From positions 124,001-188,000 of the forward strand of contig JBGCFQ010000009.1 of NCBI GenBank assembly GCA_045106985.1: 64,000 nucleotides of DNA. Reading direction: 5' to 3'. How positions within the stretch are numbered: position 1 is the stretch's first letter; the number at the start of each line of letters is the position of its first letter. The position numbers and the translations under genes are program-made. The notes beneath the pieces were generated by a model. It saw only the letters and a program-made list of their open reading frames with translations. It was not told the origin of the DNA and made no database searches. Source of the DNA: JAUIET01 sp045106985 (GTDB lineage: Bacteria > Pseudomonadota > Gammaproteobacteria > Pseudomonadales > JAUIET01). Shown piece after piece: positions 1 to 7,782 of the stretch.

Positions 1-177
1 TTTTCATACGCTTAGCTCGATATTTACCCGCCTAGACTGACAAAGTTGAACATTAAAAGCAATCTTTAGCTTTGCGGTAATTCATTCCGCCCTTGCAGTG
101 GGTTATTATTCCTAGCCCGCAACTAAATACACATCCAAATCCTTGTGTAGAGTGCTCTTCGCATACCACAACGCCCC

Positions 178-1179
178 ATGAATCCAAGTAGTAACAAACA
201 GCTTACCGACCGTTTTGGTCGCACAGTGGACTATGTAAGATTGTCGGTGACCGACCGCTGCGACTTTCGTTGTGTCTACTGCATGGCGGAAGACATGCAG
301 TTTCTGCCTAGAAAAGAAATCTTGTCCCTCGAAGAAATAGGCCGCATTGCCAATGCGTTCACAGATCTCGGCGTAAAGAAGATTCGACTAACAGGTGGTG
401 AACCTTTGGTTCGCAAAAACGTCGTAAAGCTGGTCGAGCAAATAGCCGCCGCTCCTGGCCTGGAAGAACTCAATATCACTAGCAACGGCTCGCAGCTCAC
501 TCGTTACGCTGGGCCGCTAAAGCAAGCCGGAGTAACACGCTTAAACATTAGCCTGGATAGCTTACGAGAGGATCGTTTCCACGCGATTACTCGCACCGGG
601 CACCTGCAGCAAGTGCTTGATGGCATAAGTGCCGCGCAGGCTGCAGGTTTCGAGAGAACCAAGATTAATGCGGTGATTCTCAATGGTCGCAATGATGATG
701 AAATTATTGATCTGCTGGAATTTTGTATCAAAAACTCGCTGGATATTTCTTACATAGAAGAAATGCCATTGGGCTTAATAGACGAACACGATCGCGCACT
801 TACTTACTGCTCCAGCGACACCGTTCGCAACATAATTGGCGAACGCTATGCTCTGAGTAATAGCTCTGCCAATACAGCTGGGCCTTCAGACTATTATAAA
901 ATTGAAGGTTCGACCATTCGAGTAGGATTTATTTCCCCTCACAGTCATAATTTTTGCCATCTCTGTAATCGTGTACGAGTAACCGTAGAAGGCCGATTGC
1001 TGCTCTGCTTAGGCAACGAACACTCTGTAGACCTGCGCTCTATAATGCGCGGTGGCGCCAGCGACCAAGAACTGCGAGATACCATTGTTGACGCCATGGA
1101 ACTAAAACCAGAACGTCACTATTTTGATTTAAACGACGAGCCACAGATTGTGCGCTTTATGAATATGACAGGTGGCTAA
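178..1179 (+). CDS. moaA: GTP 3',8-cyclase MoaA
   Basis: Radical-SAM enzyme of the first step of molybdenum cofactor synthesis, turning GTP into 3',8-cyclo-GTP in the cytoplasm. The N-terminal cluster motif CxxxCxxC is seen at Cys28, Cys32 and Cys35. The second, MoaA-specific 4Fe-4S cluster is given by Cys260, Cys263 and Cys277, and the protein ends in the conserved Gly-Gly needed for catalysis. The length of 333 residues is normal for the family. The start is the only ATG near the N-terminal DRFGR motif; no strong ribosome-binding site precedes it. The stop overlaps the start of the next gene (TAATG), so the two are translationally coupled. No moaB, moaC, moaE or moeA lies in this window, so moaA is separated here from the rest of the pathway and travels with a MoxR/VWA pair instead. 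Confidence 0.95.
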   Translation: MNPSSNKQLTDRFGRTVDYVRLSVTDRCDFRCVYCMAEDMQFLPRKEILSLEEIGRIANAFTDLGVKKIRLTGGEPLVRKNVVKLVEQIAAAPGLEELNITSNGSQLTRYAGPLKQAGVTRLNISLDSLREDRFHAITRTGHLQQVLDGISAAQAAGFERTKINAVILNGRNDDEIIDLLEFCIKNSLDISYIEEMPLGLIDEHDRALTYCSSDTVRNIIGERYALSNSSANTAGPSDYYKIEGSTIRVGFISPHSHNFCHLCNRVRVTVEGRLLLCLGNEHSVDLRSIMRGGASDQELRDTIVDAMELKPERHYFDLNDEPQIVRFMNMTGG

Positions 1180-2135
1180 TGCCGAATAGTTTTTCCCCAA
1201 ACAACGTTGTTGAAGCAAACGCATCAGAATCAGTAGCATCAATTCTTAATGGCTTTGATGATCTGGGCTATATATGCAGCAAGCAAATTGCGACCGCTGT
1301 GTTTCTTGCCCTAAAACTTGAAAAACCCATTCTTGTTGAAGGTCCTCCAGGAGTTGGAAAAACCGAGTTGGCTAAGACAGCATCGGAATATCTCGGCCAA
1401 GCTCTTATTCGTATGCAGTGCTACGAGGGCCTTGACGAAAGCAAAGCGCTGTACGAATGGAAGTATGGCAAGCAGTTACTGTATACCCAAGTGCTAAAAG
1501 AAAAACTCTCGGACGTAATGCAGGGCGCCAAAGGCTTGGATGAGTCGGTGCAACGTCTGCATCAATTTGGCGACATATTTTTCTCTGAAGATTTTCTAGA
1601 GCCACGACCTCTACTCAAGGCTATGCAGCTTGACGGTGGTTCGGTACTGTTGATCGATGAGCTGGATAAAGCCGACTATGAATTTGAGTCGCTATTGTTA
1701 GAGATGCTGTCTGACTATCAGGTTACAGTGCCAGAAATTGGTACGATCAAGGCCAAACATAAACCTCTTGTTATTTTAACAAGTAATAATACTCGTGAAA
1801 TAAGTGATGCCCTAAAGCGTCGCTGCCTGCACTTGTATATCCCCTTTCCTGATGCAAAACTGGAACAACGAATCATCGAATCTCGCGTGCCTGAGTTGCC
1901 AGGCCAATTGCGCGAACATCTGGTAGGCTTTATACAGCAACTCAGGGAACGCGACCTTAAGAAACTGCCCGCTATTAGTGAAACGATTGACTGGGCGCGC
2001 ACCCTGGTGTTGCTCCATGCAGATACGCTGGACAGAGATATTGTTCACAACACCTTGAATGTTGTTCTTAAGTTTCAGGAAGACATCGACAACGTTGAAG
2101 CCGAACTGAATTCGCTGCTGGCCAAAAACAAATAG
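1179..2135 (+). CDS. MoxR-family AAA+ ATPase (CoxD-like)
   Basis: AAA+ chaperone-type ATPase of 318 residues. Walker A GPPGVGKT is at residues 55-62, Walker B VLLIDELDK begins at 156, the sensor-1 asparagines are at 203-204, and an arginine pair follows at 214-215. MoxR ATPases work with a von Willebrand A partner to insert metals or remodel enzymes; the following gene is that partner. The best-known pair next to molybdenum enzymes is CoxD/CoxE, which matures the Mo-Cu centre of CO dehydrogenase. A job in maturing a molybdenum hydroxylase is inferred from the moaA neighbour; no such hydroxylase is in this window. The gene overlaps the moaA stop by one base and is 17 bp from the VWA gene. Confidence 0.88.
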   Translation: MPNSFSPNNVVEANASESVASILNGFDDLGYICSKQIATAVFLALKLEKPILVEGPPGVGKTELAKTASEYLGQALIRMQCYEGLDESKALYEWKYGKQLLYTQVLKEKLSDVMQGAKGLDESVQRLHQFGDIFFSEDFLEPRPLLKAMQLDGGSVLLIDELDKADYEFESLLLEMLSDYQVTVPEIGTIKAKHKPLVILTSNNTREISDALKRRCLHLYIPFPDAKLEQRIIESRVPELPGQLREHLVGFIQQLRERDLKKLPAISETIDWARTLVLLHADTLDRDIVHNTLNVVLKFQEDIDNVEAELNSLLAKNK

Positions 2136-2152
2136 GCCGCGTTTAACAAAGT

Positions 2153-3550
2153 ATGGAACGCAAATTAATCGATTTTGTTCGCGTGCTGCGTAACGCCGAT
2201 GTTCGAGTGTCTACGTCGGAGAGTCTTGACGCCCTAAAAGCGATGGCGCTGGTGGGTTATGAGGACCGATTTCTGCTAAAGCAGGTGATGTCAGCCACAC
2301 TTGCAAAATCAGCCGAAGAAAAACAAAGTTTTGACTATTGCTTTGAGCACTTCTTTGCATTTGGTATGGATGATGATTCATCTGAAGAAAATCAACATTC
2401 AACTAACGATGATAGCGAGGCGTCTTCGACAGAAAATCTAGCAGCACCCCAGGATAGTGCGCCGCAAGCCGAACAGTCAGATTCAGATCTAGACGATTTG
2501 TCGCAACTGTTAATGAGTGCAGAGTCTGATGAGCTTGCCGCAGAAATTGTTCGGGCTGGCGATGCGGTTGGTGTATCCGACATTAAAATCTTTACCCAGA
2601 AAGGACAATACGCCAGACGCCTGGTACAGCATATGGGTATGGAGCAGATGGAAGGCACCATCCATGAACTTGAGCAGTCAGATGAAGGCAGCGACCATCA
2701 ACTCGCTGAAGAACTAAAGCAACGACGTAACCAACTACGCGACTTGGCTAAAGAATACGTTGAGCAACAGTTCATGTTGTTCGCCAGTAATTCTGGTAAA
2801 GAGTTGCGGGAAGACGTTCTGCGGCGTGCGCGCTTATCGAGCCTGGACGCTCACTATTTTCATGATATGCAGGCTTTGGTGCACAAAATGGCAAAGAAGC
2901 TTGCTAGCCAGCACTCCAGACGCAAACGAATTTACAAAAAGGGTCAGTTAAACGCCGGCAAGACCATTCGCAGAAACATAGCCAACGACGGGATTTTGTT
3001 CGAAACACATTGGAAGTTTAAGCGTAAAGACCGGCCAAAAGTATTGGCAATTTGCGATGTTAGTGGTTCGGTGAGTTTATACGCTCGATTTTTATTGATG
3101 TTGCTTTATAGCTTGCACGACGTGCTCCCCAATGTTCGGGCATTCGCATTTTCATCCAATCTAGGCGAGGTCACGAGCACACTTGAACGTTACCCGGTTG
3201 AGAAAGCGATCGAGCTGATAAACCACGAATGGGGTATGGGTTCTACAGACTATGGCTCGTCGCTGCAGCAGTTCAGCGATCTTTGCCTGGATGATATCGA
3301 CAGGCACACCACCATCATTATGTTGGGTGACGGGCGCAATAATTACGGCGAACCGAACGCACATTTACTCAAGGCTTTGTTTGACCGAAGCCAACGACTG
3401 CTTTGGCTAAACCCCGAAACTAAGTCAGTCTGGCGCAGCGGAGATTCTGAGATGCGCCGCTACTCTCCCTACTGCTCTGAGGCCGTTGAATGCAATACGC
3501 TGGGCCAACTAGAAAAGATAATTTCACGCATGTTGAAGCTAACTTTATAA
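2153..3550 (+). CDS. VWA domain protein, CoxE-like
   Basis: Partner of the preceding MoxR ATPase, 465 residues. A short helical N-terminal part is followed by an acidic, Ser/Asp/Glu-rich low-complexity stretch at about 72-125, a helical region with many basic residues (185-275), and a C-terminal von Willebrand A domain. The metal-ion-dependent adhesion motif DxSxS is Asp302-Ser304-Ser306, and a later GDGRNN segment supplies the second conserved Asp. This layout matches the CoxE-like VWA family found in MoxR/VWA pairs. There is no signal peptide, so the protein is cytoplasmic. It is the last gene of the moaA operon; a terminator-like structure follows. Confidence 0.85.
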   Translation: MERKLIDFVRVLRNADVRVSTSESLDALKAMALVGYEDRFLLKQVMSATLAKSAEEKQSFDYCFEHFFAFGMDDDSSEENQHSTNDDSEASSTENLAAPQDSAPQAEQSDSDLDDLSQLLMSAESDELAAEIVRAGDAVGVSDIKIFTQKGQYARRLVQHMGMEQMEGTIHELEQSDEGSDHQLAEELKQRRNQLRDLAKEYVEQQFMLFASNSGKELREDVLRRARLSSLDAHYFHDMQALVHKMAKKLASQHSRRKRIYKKGQLNAGKTIRRNIANDGILFETHWKFKRKDRPKVLAICDVSGSVSLYARFLLMLLYSLHDVLPNVRAFAFSSNLGEVTSTLERYPVEKAIELINHEWGMGSTDYGSSLQQFSDLCLDDIDRHTTIIMLGDGRNNYGEPNAHLLKALFDRSQRLLWLNPETKSVWRSGDSEMRRYSPYCSEAVECNTLGQLEKIISRMLKLTL

Positions 3551-3634
3551 GCCATTCAAGAATGGTAAATATGTCACAGTCTTCTATTCTTTAGCGATAT
3601 TAACGACAAATAGACGCGGCAATTCGTACAACAA

Positions 3635-3678
3635 AACAACAGCTCGGTTAATACTTGATCTACCCTGTTGTTTTTTTA
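3635..3678 (+). terminator. Possible terminator of the moaA operon
   Basis: AACAACAG (3635-3642) pairs with CTGTTGTT (3665-3672) across a loop of about 22 nt, and the second arm runs into an uninterrupted T tract. The stem is AT-rich and the loop long, so termination may be weak. It lies 85 bp after the VWA stop and before the export-like cluster, which suggests that the two blocks are separate transcription units. Confidence 0.4.
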
Positions 3679-3747
3679 TTCGAATTGATCGCTCTGCAAG
3701 CTAGATCGTTTTCAGCTAAATATACTGGTTCATAGAAGAAGCATTAC

Positions 3748-5580
3748 ATGCAGGTTCAGCCACCATCGCCCTCGACATTTGCAGCCGCTGAAGGCGGTCA
3801 TTCGCCTAGTCGCACTGCATTGGATCAACTTGCAGAGCGTTGGCTGAGAATTCAATGCTCTATGATCAAAGAGCTTATCTCAGCCCAGTTTGTTTGCTGC
3901 AATCTAGAAGATCAGTCAGTTAAAGTTCTTGCCAACTGGCCCAATCCGATCACCGAGCAAAATGACATAGGCCAAGAGGCTCTGAACTGCCTTAGCAATG
4001 GCAAACAATTACTCAGCAACGTTTCCTTGGGCGAGGGTGGGATGGCAAGTCGAATTGCCTTTCCCATACTAACAAGCGAACGATTTCGTTTTGCCATAGT
4101 ACTGGATGTAAAACCGCGATCTGAGCTTATGCTCCGCTCGGTGATTAACATGTTGCAGTGGGGCGAAACCTGGTTTCGCTTTGCGTATGTACAGCCGGAG
4201 CGAAAAGCCAGCGTGTCTCACTTGGCGCTTTGGGATAGTGCTGCACGATGTCTTGAGCAAAAAGACTTTCGGGCTGTAACAAGCTGCCTGGTTAGCCAGC
4301 TCGCTAGCACGCTTCGTTGTTCGCGCGTTAGCTTCGGCCGCACACGCGGTAAACAGATTGACGTGGTAGCGCTATCGCATACTGCAAATTTCAGCAGAAA
4401 AACCGAATCAATACGGCGCTTGGCTAACGCGATGTCGGAAGCTGTACAGCAGGACTCTATAATCTGCTTACCGAAAACTGACAACCCAGATTCAGGGCCG
4501 TCAGCCGGAGCTCATAAGCGGCTAAGCGACAGCTCACTTAACGGATCCCTATGTACCGTGCCTGTCAGCTCCGAAGGCCAGATATTTGCCGTATTAACAC
4601 TGGAACGAGAGTTAGAGCGCCCATTTCAGGCGGCTGAGATTGAGTACATAGAACATCTGTTGGGTCTTTTGGCTGTTAATCTGTACTTACTCAACCAACA
4701 GGCTGATAGCGTTGCAATTCGCTCACTCACCAAAATAAAAGACATCGGCCGTAAATTGCGCGGCTCAGGCAATGGTGGGCTAAAGCTGAAACTAGTCGCC
4801 GCTGTACTTGCTGTATTGTTTCTTGTTTTTGCTCAGGGTGACTACAAAGTAACGTCCGTGGCCGTTGTAGAAGGTCGCATTCAGCGTTCGGTTGTTGCGC
4901 CTCAGGACGGTTTTCTCGCTTCCGCAGAAGTACGCGCGGGCGACCTGGTTGTGGCTGGGCAAGCGATGGGGCAGCTGGACAATAAAGACCTGACACTGGA
5001 ACAACTTAGCATTAGCGGCCAACAACAAGAGCTGCTTGGGGAATATCGTGAAGCGATTGCCGAGCATGACAGTTCCAGAGTTGGTGTAGTTGCCGCTCAG
5101 ATTGAGCAAGCAAATGCTCGTATGGAGTTAGTAAACGAAAAACTCAAACGCACTCGCTTTTTGGCCCCATTCAACGGCCTAGTAATAGAAGGCGACTTAA
5201 GCCAGTCCCTGGGCGCGCCGGTTAGCAAGGGGGATCTTCTCTTCAAAGTAGCGCCATTGGAAGACTACCGAATCGTGTTGCATGTTAATGAGCGTGATAT
5301 TGCACCCATTGAAGCTGGATTAGGCGGTACGGTTGTTCTCACTAGTTTGCCTGGGCAGAAGCTGCCTGTTCGAGTGGAACGCATAAGTTCAGTTTCTACC
5401 GCAGAGAAGGCAAACAACTATTTTCGAGTTGAAGCGAGTCTTCTGGAACCTAACAAGCAATTGCGGCCTGGCATGGAAGGAGCGGCGAAGCTGGATCTAG
5501 GAGAGCGTTCGCTTGTTTGGATATGGACCCATAAACTAACTCATTGGCTAAAGTTGAAGCTTTGGGTTTGGCTTCCTTAA
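3748..5580 (+). CDS. GAF-domain / HlyD-type adaptor fusion, inner membrane
   Basis: 610-residue protein with two halves. Residues about 1-340 are cytoplasmic and include a GAF-like sensory domain (roughly 150-320). A single membrane segment at about 346-364 is followed by a periplasmic HlyD-type adaptor: a first half-lipoyl motif (APQDGFLASAEVRAGD, starting near 385), a short coiled coil (about 415-470), a second half-lipoyl motif (APFNG, near 473) and a beta-barrel part. The C-terminal 20 residues are Trp-rich. HlyD-type adaptors bridge an inner-membrane pump and an outer-membrane channel; a sensory GAF on the cytoplasmic side is not part of the classical family. The next gene encodes a second protein with a HlyD-type half, so the two probably work together. 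The substrate is unknown. Confidence 0.75.
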   Translation: MQVQPPSPSTFAAAEGGHSPSRTALDQLAERWLRIQCSMIKELISAQFVCCNLEDQSVKVLANWPNPITEQNDIGQEALNCLSNGKQLLSNVSLGEGGMASRIAFPILTSERFRFAIVLDVKPRSELMLRSVINMLQWGETWFRFAYVQPERKASVSHLALWDSAARCLEQKDFRAVTSCLVSQLASTLRCSRVSFGRTRGKQIDVVALSHTANFSRKTESIRRLANAMSEAVQQDSIICLPKTDNPDSGPSAGAHKRLSDSSLNGSLCTVPVSSEGQIFAVLTLERELERPFQAAEIEYIEHLLGLLAVNLYLLNQQADSVAIRSLTKIKDIGRKLRGSGNGGLKLKLVAAVLAVLFLVFAQGDYKVTSVAVVEGRIQRSVVAPQDGFLASAEVRAGDLVVAGQAMGQLDNKDLTLEQLSISGQQQELLGEYREAIAEHDSSRVGVVAAQIEQANARMELVNEKLKRTRFLAPFNGLVIEGDLSQSLGAPVSKGDLLFKVAPLEDYRIVLHVNERDIAPIEAGLGGTVVLTSLPGQKLPVRVERISSVSTAEKANNYFRVEASLLEPNKQLRPGMEGAAKLDLGERSLVWIWTHKLTHWLKLKLWVWLP

Positions 5581-5637
5581 GCTGATGGTCTCTTTAAACC
5601 CAAAACTGACCTCTAAGCGCAAGTCTGGCGCACGACC

Positions 5638-7782
5638 ATGATCGAAGCATTGTTCAGCCCGCATTGGTATCGCGTCAAGGACCTCAAGCCCTTATTAAAG
5701 AAACAGGTGCAGCTGGTTAATCAAGAGTACCGGGGGCAGGTCTGGCACGTTGTAAGAGACCCTATCTCAACACGGAGTCATCGCTTTAGCTCTGCAGCCT
5801 ATGACTTTGTCAGGCAGTTTGATGGTCAGCAATCGGTTGAGCAAATTTGGGCCTCATGCAATGAGCGATTAGGTGACGATTCGCCAAGCCAGGACGAGCT
5901 TATTCAATTGTTAGCCAAGTTACACGCTGCAGATTTAATGCAGTCCGCAGTAAGCCCGGCCTTGGAGGAGTTACTCAAGCGCGGCGAAAAAAGAGATAAA
6001 GCGCAGCGTAATAGCCATTTCAAAAACCCGGCGGCTCTAAGATTCCCACTATTCGACCCCGATCAATTTCTTGAGCGCACGGCACACTGGGTGCGACCCG
6101 CTTTCGCCGGGCTGCCTCTAGCGGCTATTTTTATACTCGTTGTGATTGCTGCAGTTCAAGCGGGTGCGCATTGGTCTGAATTAAGCAGCGCGATTAGCAC
6201 ACAAGCTCTTCAGCCCTACAACTTATTGCTTCTTGTTCTGCTGTACCCCTTAGTTAAGTTATTGCATGAACTAGGCCACGCCTATTCAGTGAAACTGGAA
6301 GGCGGAGAAGTTCATGAGCTTGGCATTATGTTGCTGGTACTCATGCCTATTCCCTACGTTGATGCGTCGGCATCGAGTGCTTTTCCGGAGCGACACAAGC
6401 GAGTGCTTGTCAGCGCAGCAGGAATGATTGTAGAGCTGGCTCTGAGTGCCATTGCAATGTTGCTTTGGCTGACTCTCGAAAATGGAATTGTTAGAGACAT
6501 TGCACTGAACATCGTTCTTATTGGTGGTGTTTCAACGTTGTTATTCAATGGTAATCCTCTATTACGTTACGACGCTTACTACATGTTGTCAGACAGTGTA
6601 GGCATTCCCAATCTTGCGCAGCGCTCCAATCAGTATCTAGGGTACCTGGTTCAACGTTATGCGTTTGGCATACGACAGGCTAGGTCACCAGCAAGTGCCG
6701 AAGGTGAAGCGCCCTGGTTTGTTTTTTACGCCATTAGCTCCTTTGTTTATCGCACAGCATTGATGTTAACCATAAGTTTGTATCTGGCTGGCAAGATGTT
6801 TTTTCTGGGAGTCATGTTAGCTTTGTGGATGCTCTTCACCCAGTTTGTGTTGCCTCTGGCAAAAATGACCGGCTTTCTATTTTCCGAACGATTGGGGGTT
6901 CATGGCAGTCGAGCCCGCGCCGTCTCTGCCGTGTCGTTTGCAATGTTGGTGCTGCTAATGACCACCGTACCCTTACCGTCTAACACGGTTCATGAAGGGG
7001 TGGTTTCGCTGCCCGGAGAGGCTCGCATTAGCAGCGACGTAGATGCCATGGTAAAGCGCGTGTTAGTTACTTCAGGTCAGTCGGTGGTTAAAGGACAGGG
7101 AATTATCGAGCTCGACGATCCTGAATCAGAAGCTAAGCTGGCCGTAGAGTCTGCCAAATTGCGTGAACTGCTCGCACTGCAAACCACCTATCGTGTTACC
7201 GATACGGTGCAAGCCTTAGCCATGGAAGACAAGATAATTGAGGCGAGGGCAAAGGTAACGCGTGCCAATGAAAAAGTGCAAAGCCTATTCGTAACCAGTC
7301 CGAGAGACGGTCAAATAGCAATAGTGCAGGCCAGTGACTTGCCAGGCTCTTACGTAGAACAGGGCACCTTACTCGCCTATCTTATGAACGACGCAAACGC
7401 CCGCGTGCAACTGGTTGTTGATCAAGCCGATCAGGACCGTATTCAACAACAAGTAGAGAGTGTGACGGTTAGGCTTAGTAGCGAGCCCAATAACGTTCTC
7501 CAGGGTAGGTTGGCGCAGATCACACCACAAGCTGGTAATTCGCTGCCAAGCAAAGTTCTTGGCACAGCGGGTGGAGGTGCCGTAGCGCTTGAGCAGAATG
7601 ATGGCAGTGGCTTACAAAGCCTTGATAGTCTGTTTCAGTATGAACTGGATATACCACTGGCCTTACACAACGCACAACTTGGTACGCGGGCTTTTGTTCG
7701 TTTTGAACATGGCAGCGAATCGCTTTCAGAACAACTTCTGCGACGAACCCGCCAGCTTTTTCTGAAGCACTTTGATGTCTAG
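5638..7782 (+). CDS. PqqD-like / M50 site-2 protease / HlyD-type membrane protein
   Basis: 714 residues. Residues about 20-100 resemble the PqqD-type winged helix used to bind precursor peptides. A multi-spanning membrane part follows, carrying the M50 metalloprotease motif HELGH (His210, Glu211, His214) and the distal NPLLRYD motif with Asp312 as the expected third zinc ligand, so the site looks intact. After further membrane segments (to about 450) the C-terminal 260 residues form a periplasmic HlyD-type adaptor with half-lipoyl motifs around 480 and 555. The start is the ATG 57 bp after the GAF/HlyD gene. Its end overlaps the SecA-like gene by 8 bp, implying coupled translation. Cleavage or handling of an exported peptide is inferred, not shown. 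Confidence 0.78.
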   Translation: MIEALFSPHWYRVKDLKPLLKKQVQLVNQEYRGQVWHVVRDPISTRSHRFSSAAYDFVRQFDGQQSVEQIWASCNERLGDDSPSQDELIQLLAKLHAADLMQSAVSPALEELLKRGEKRDKAQRNSHFKNPAALRFPLFDPDQFLERTAHWVRPAFAGLPLAAIFILVVIAAVQAGAHWSELSSAISTQALQPYNLLLLVLLYPLVKLLHELGHAYSVKLEGGEVHELGIMLLVLMPIPYVDASASSAFPERHKRVLVSAAGMIVELALSAIAMLLWLTLENGIVRDIALNIVLIGGVSTLLFNGNPLLRYDAYYMLSDSVGIPNLAQRSNQYLGYLVQRYAFGIRQARSPASAEGEAPWFVFYAISSFVYRTALMLTISLYLAGKMFFLGVMLALWMLFTQFVLPLAKMTGFLFSERLGVHGSRARAVSAVSFAMLVLLMTTVPLPSNTVHEGVVSLPGEARISSDVDAMVKRVLVTSGQSVVKGQGIIELDDPESEAKLAVESAKLRELLALQTTYRVTDTVQALAMEDKIIEARAKVTRANEKVQSLFVTSPRDGQIAIVQASDLPGSYVEQGTLLAYLMNDANARVQLVVDQADQDRIQQQVESVTVRLSSEPNNVLQGRLAQITPQAGNSLPSKVLGTAGGGAVALEQNDGSGLQSLDSLFQYELDIPLALHNAQLGTRAFVRFEHGSESLSEQLLRRTRQLFLKHFDV

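Noticed and set aside
178..1179. MoaA as a RiPP-type radical SAM enzyme working with the PqqD-like/M50 protein
   Set aside because: The second MoaA cluster cysteines and the terminal Gly-Gly show a true MoaA; a terminator-like structure separates it from the M50 cluster.
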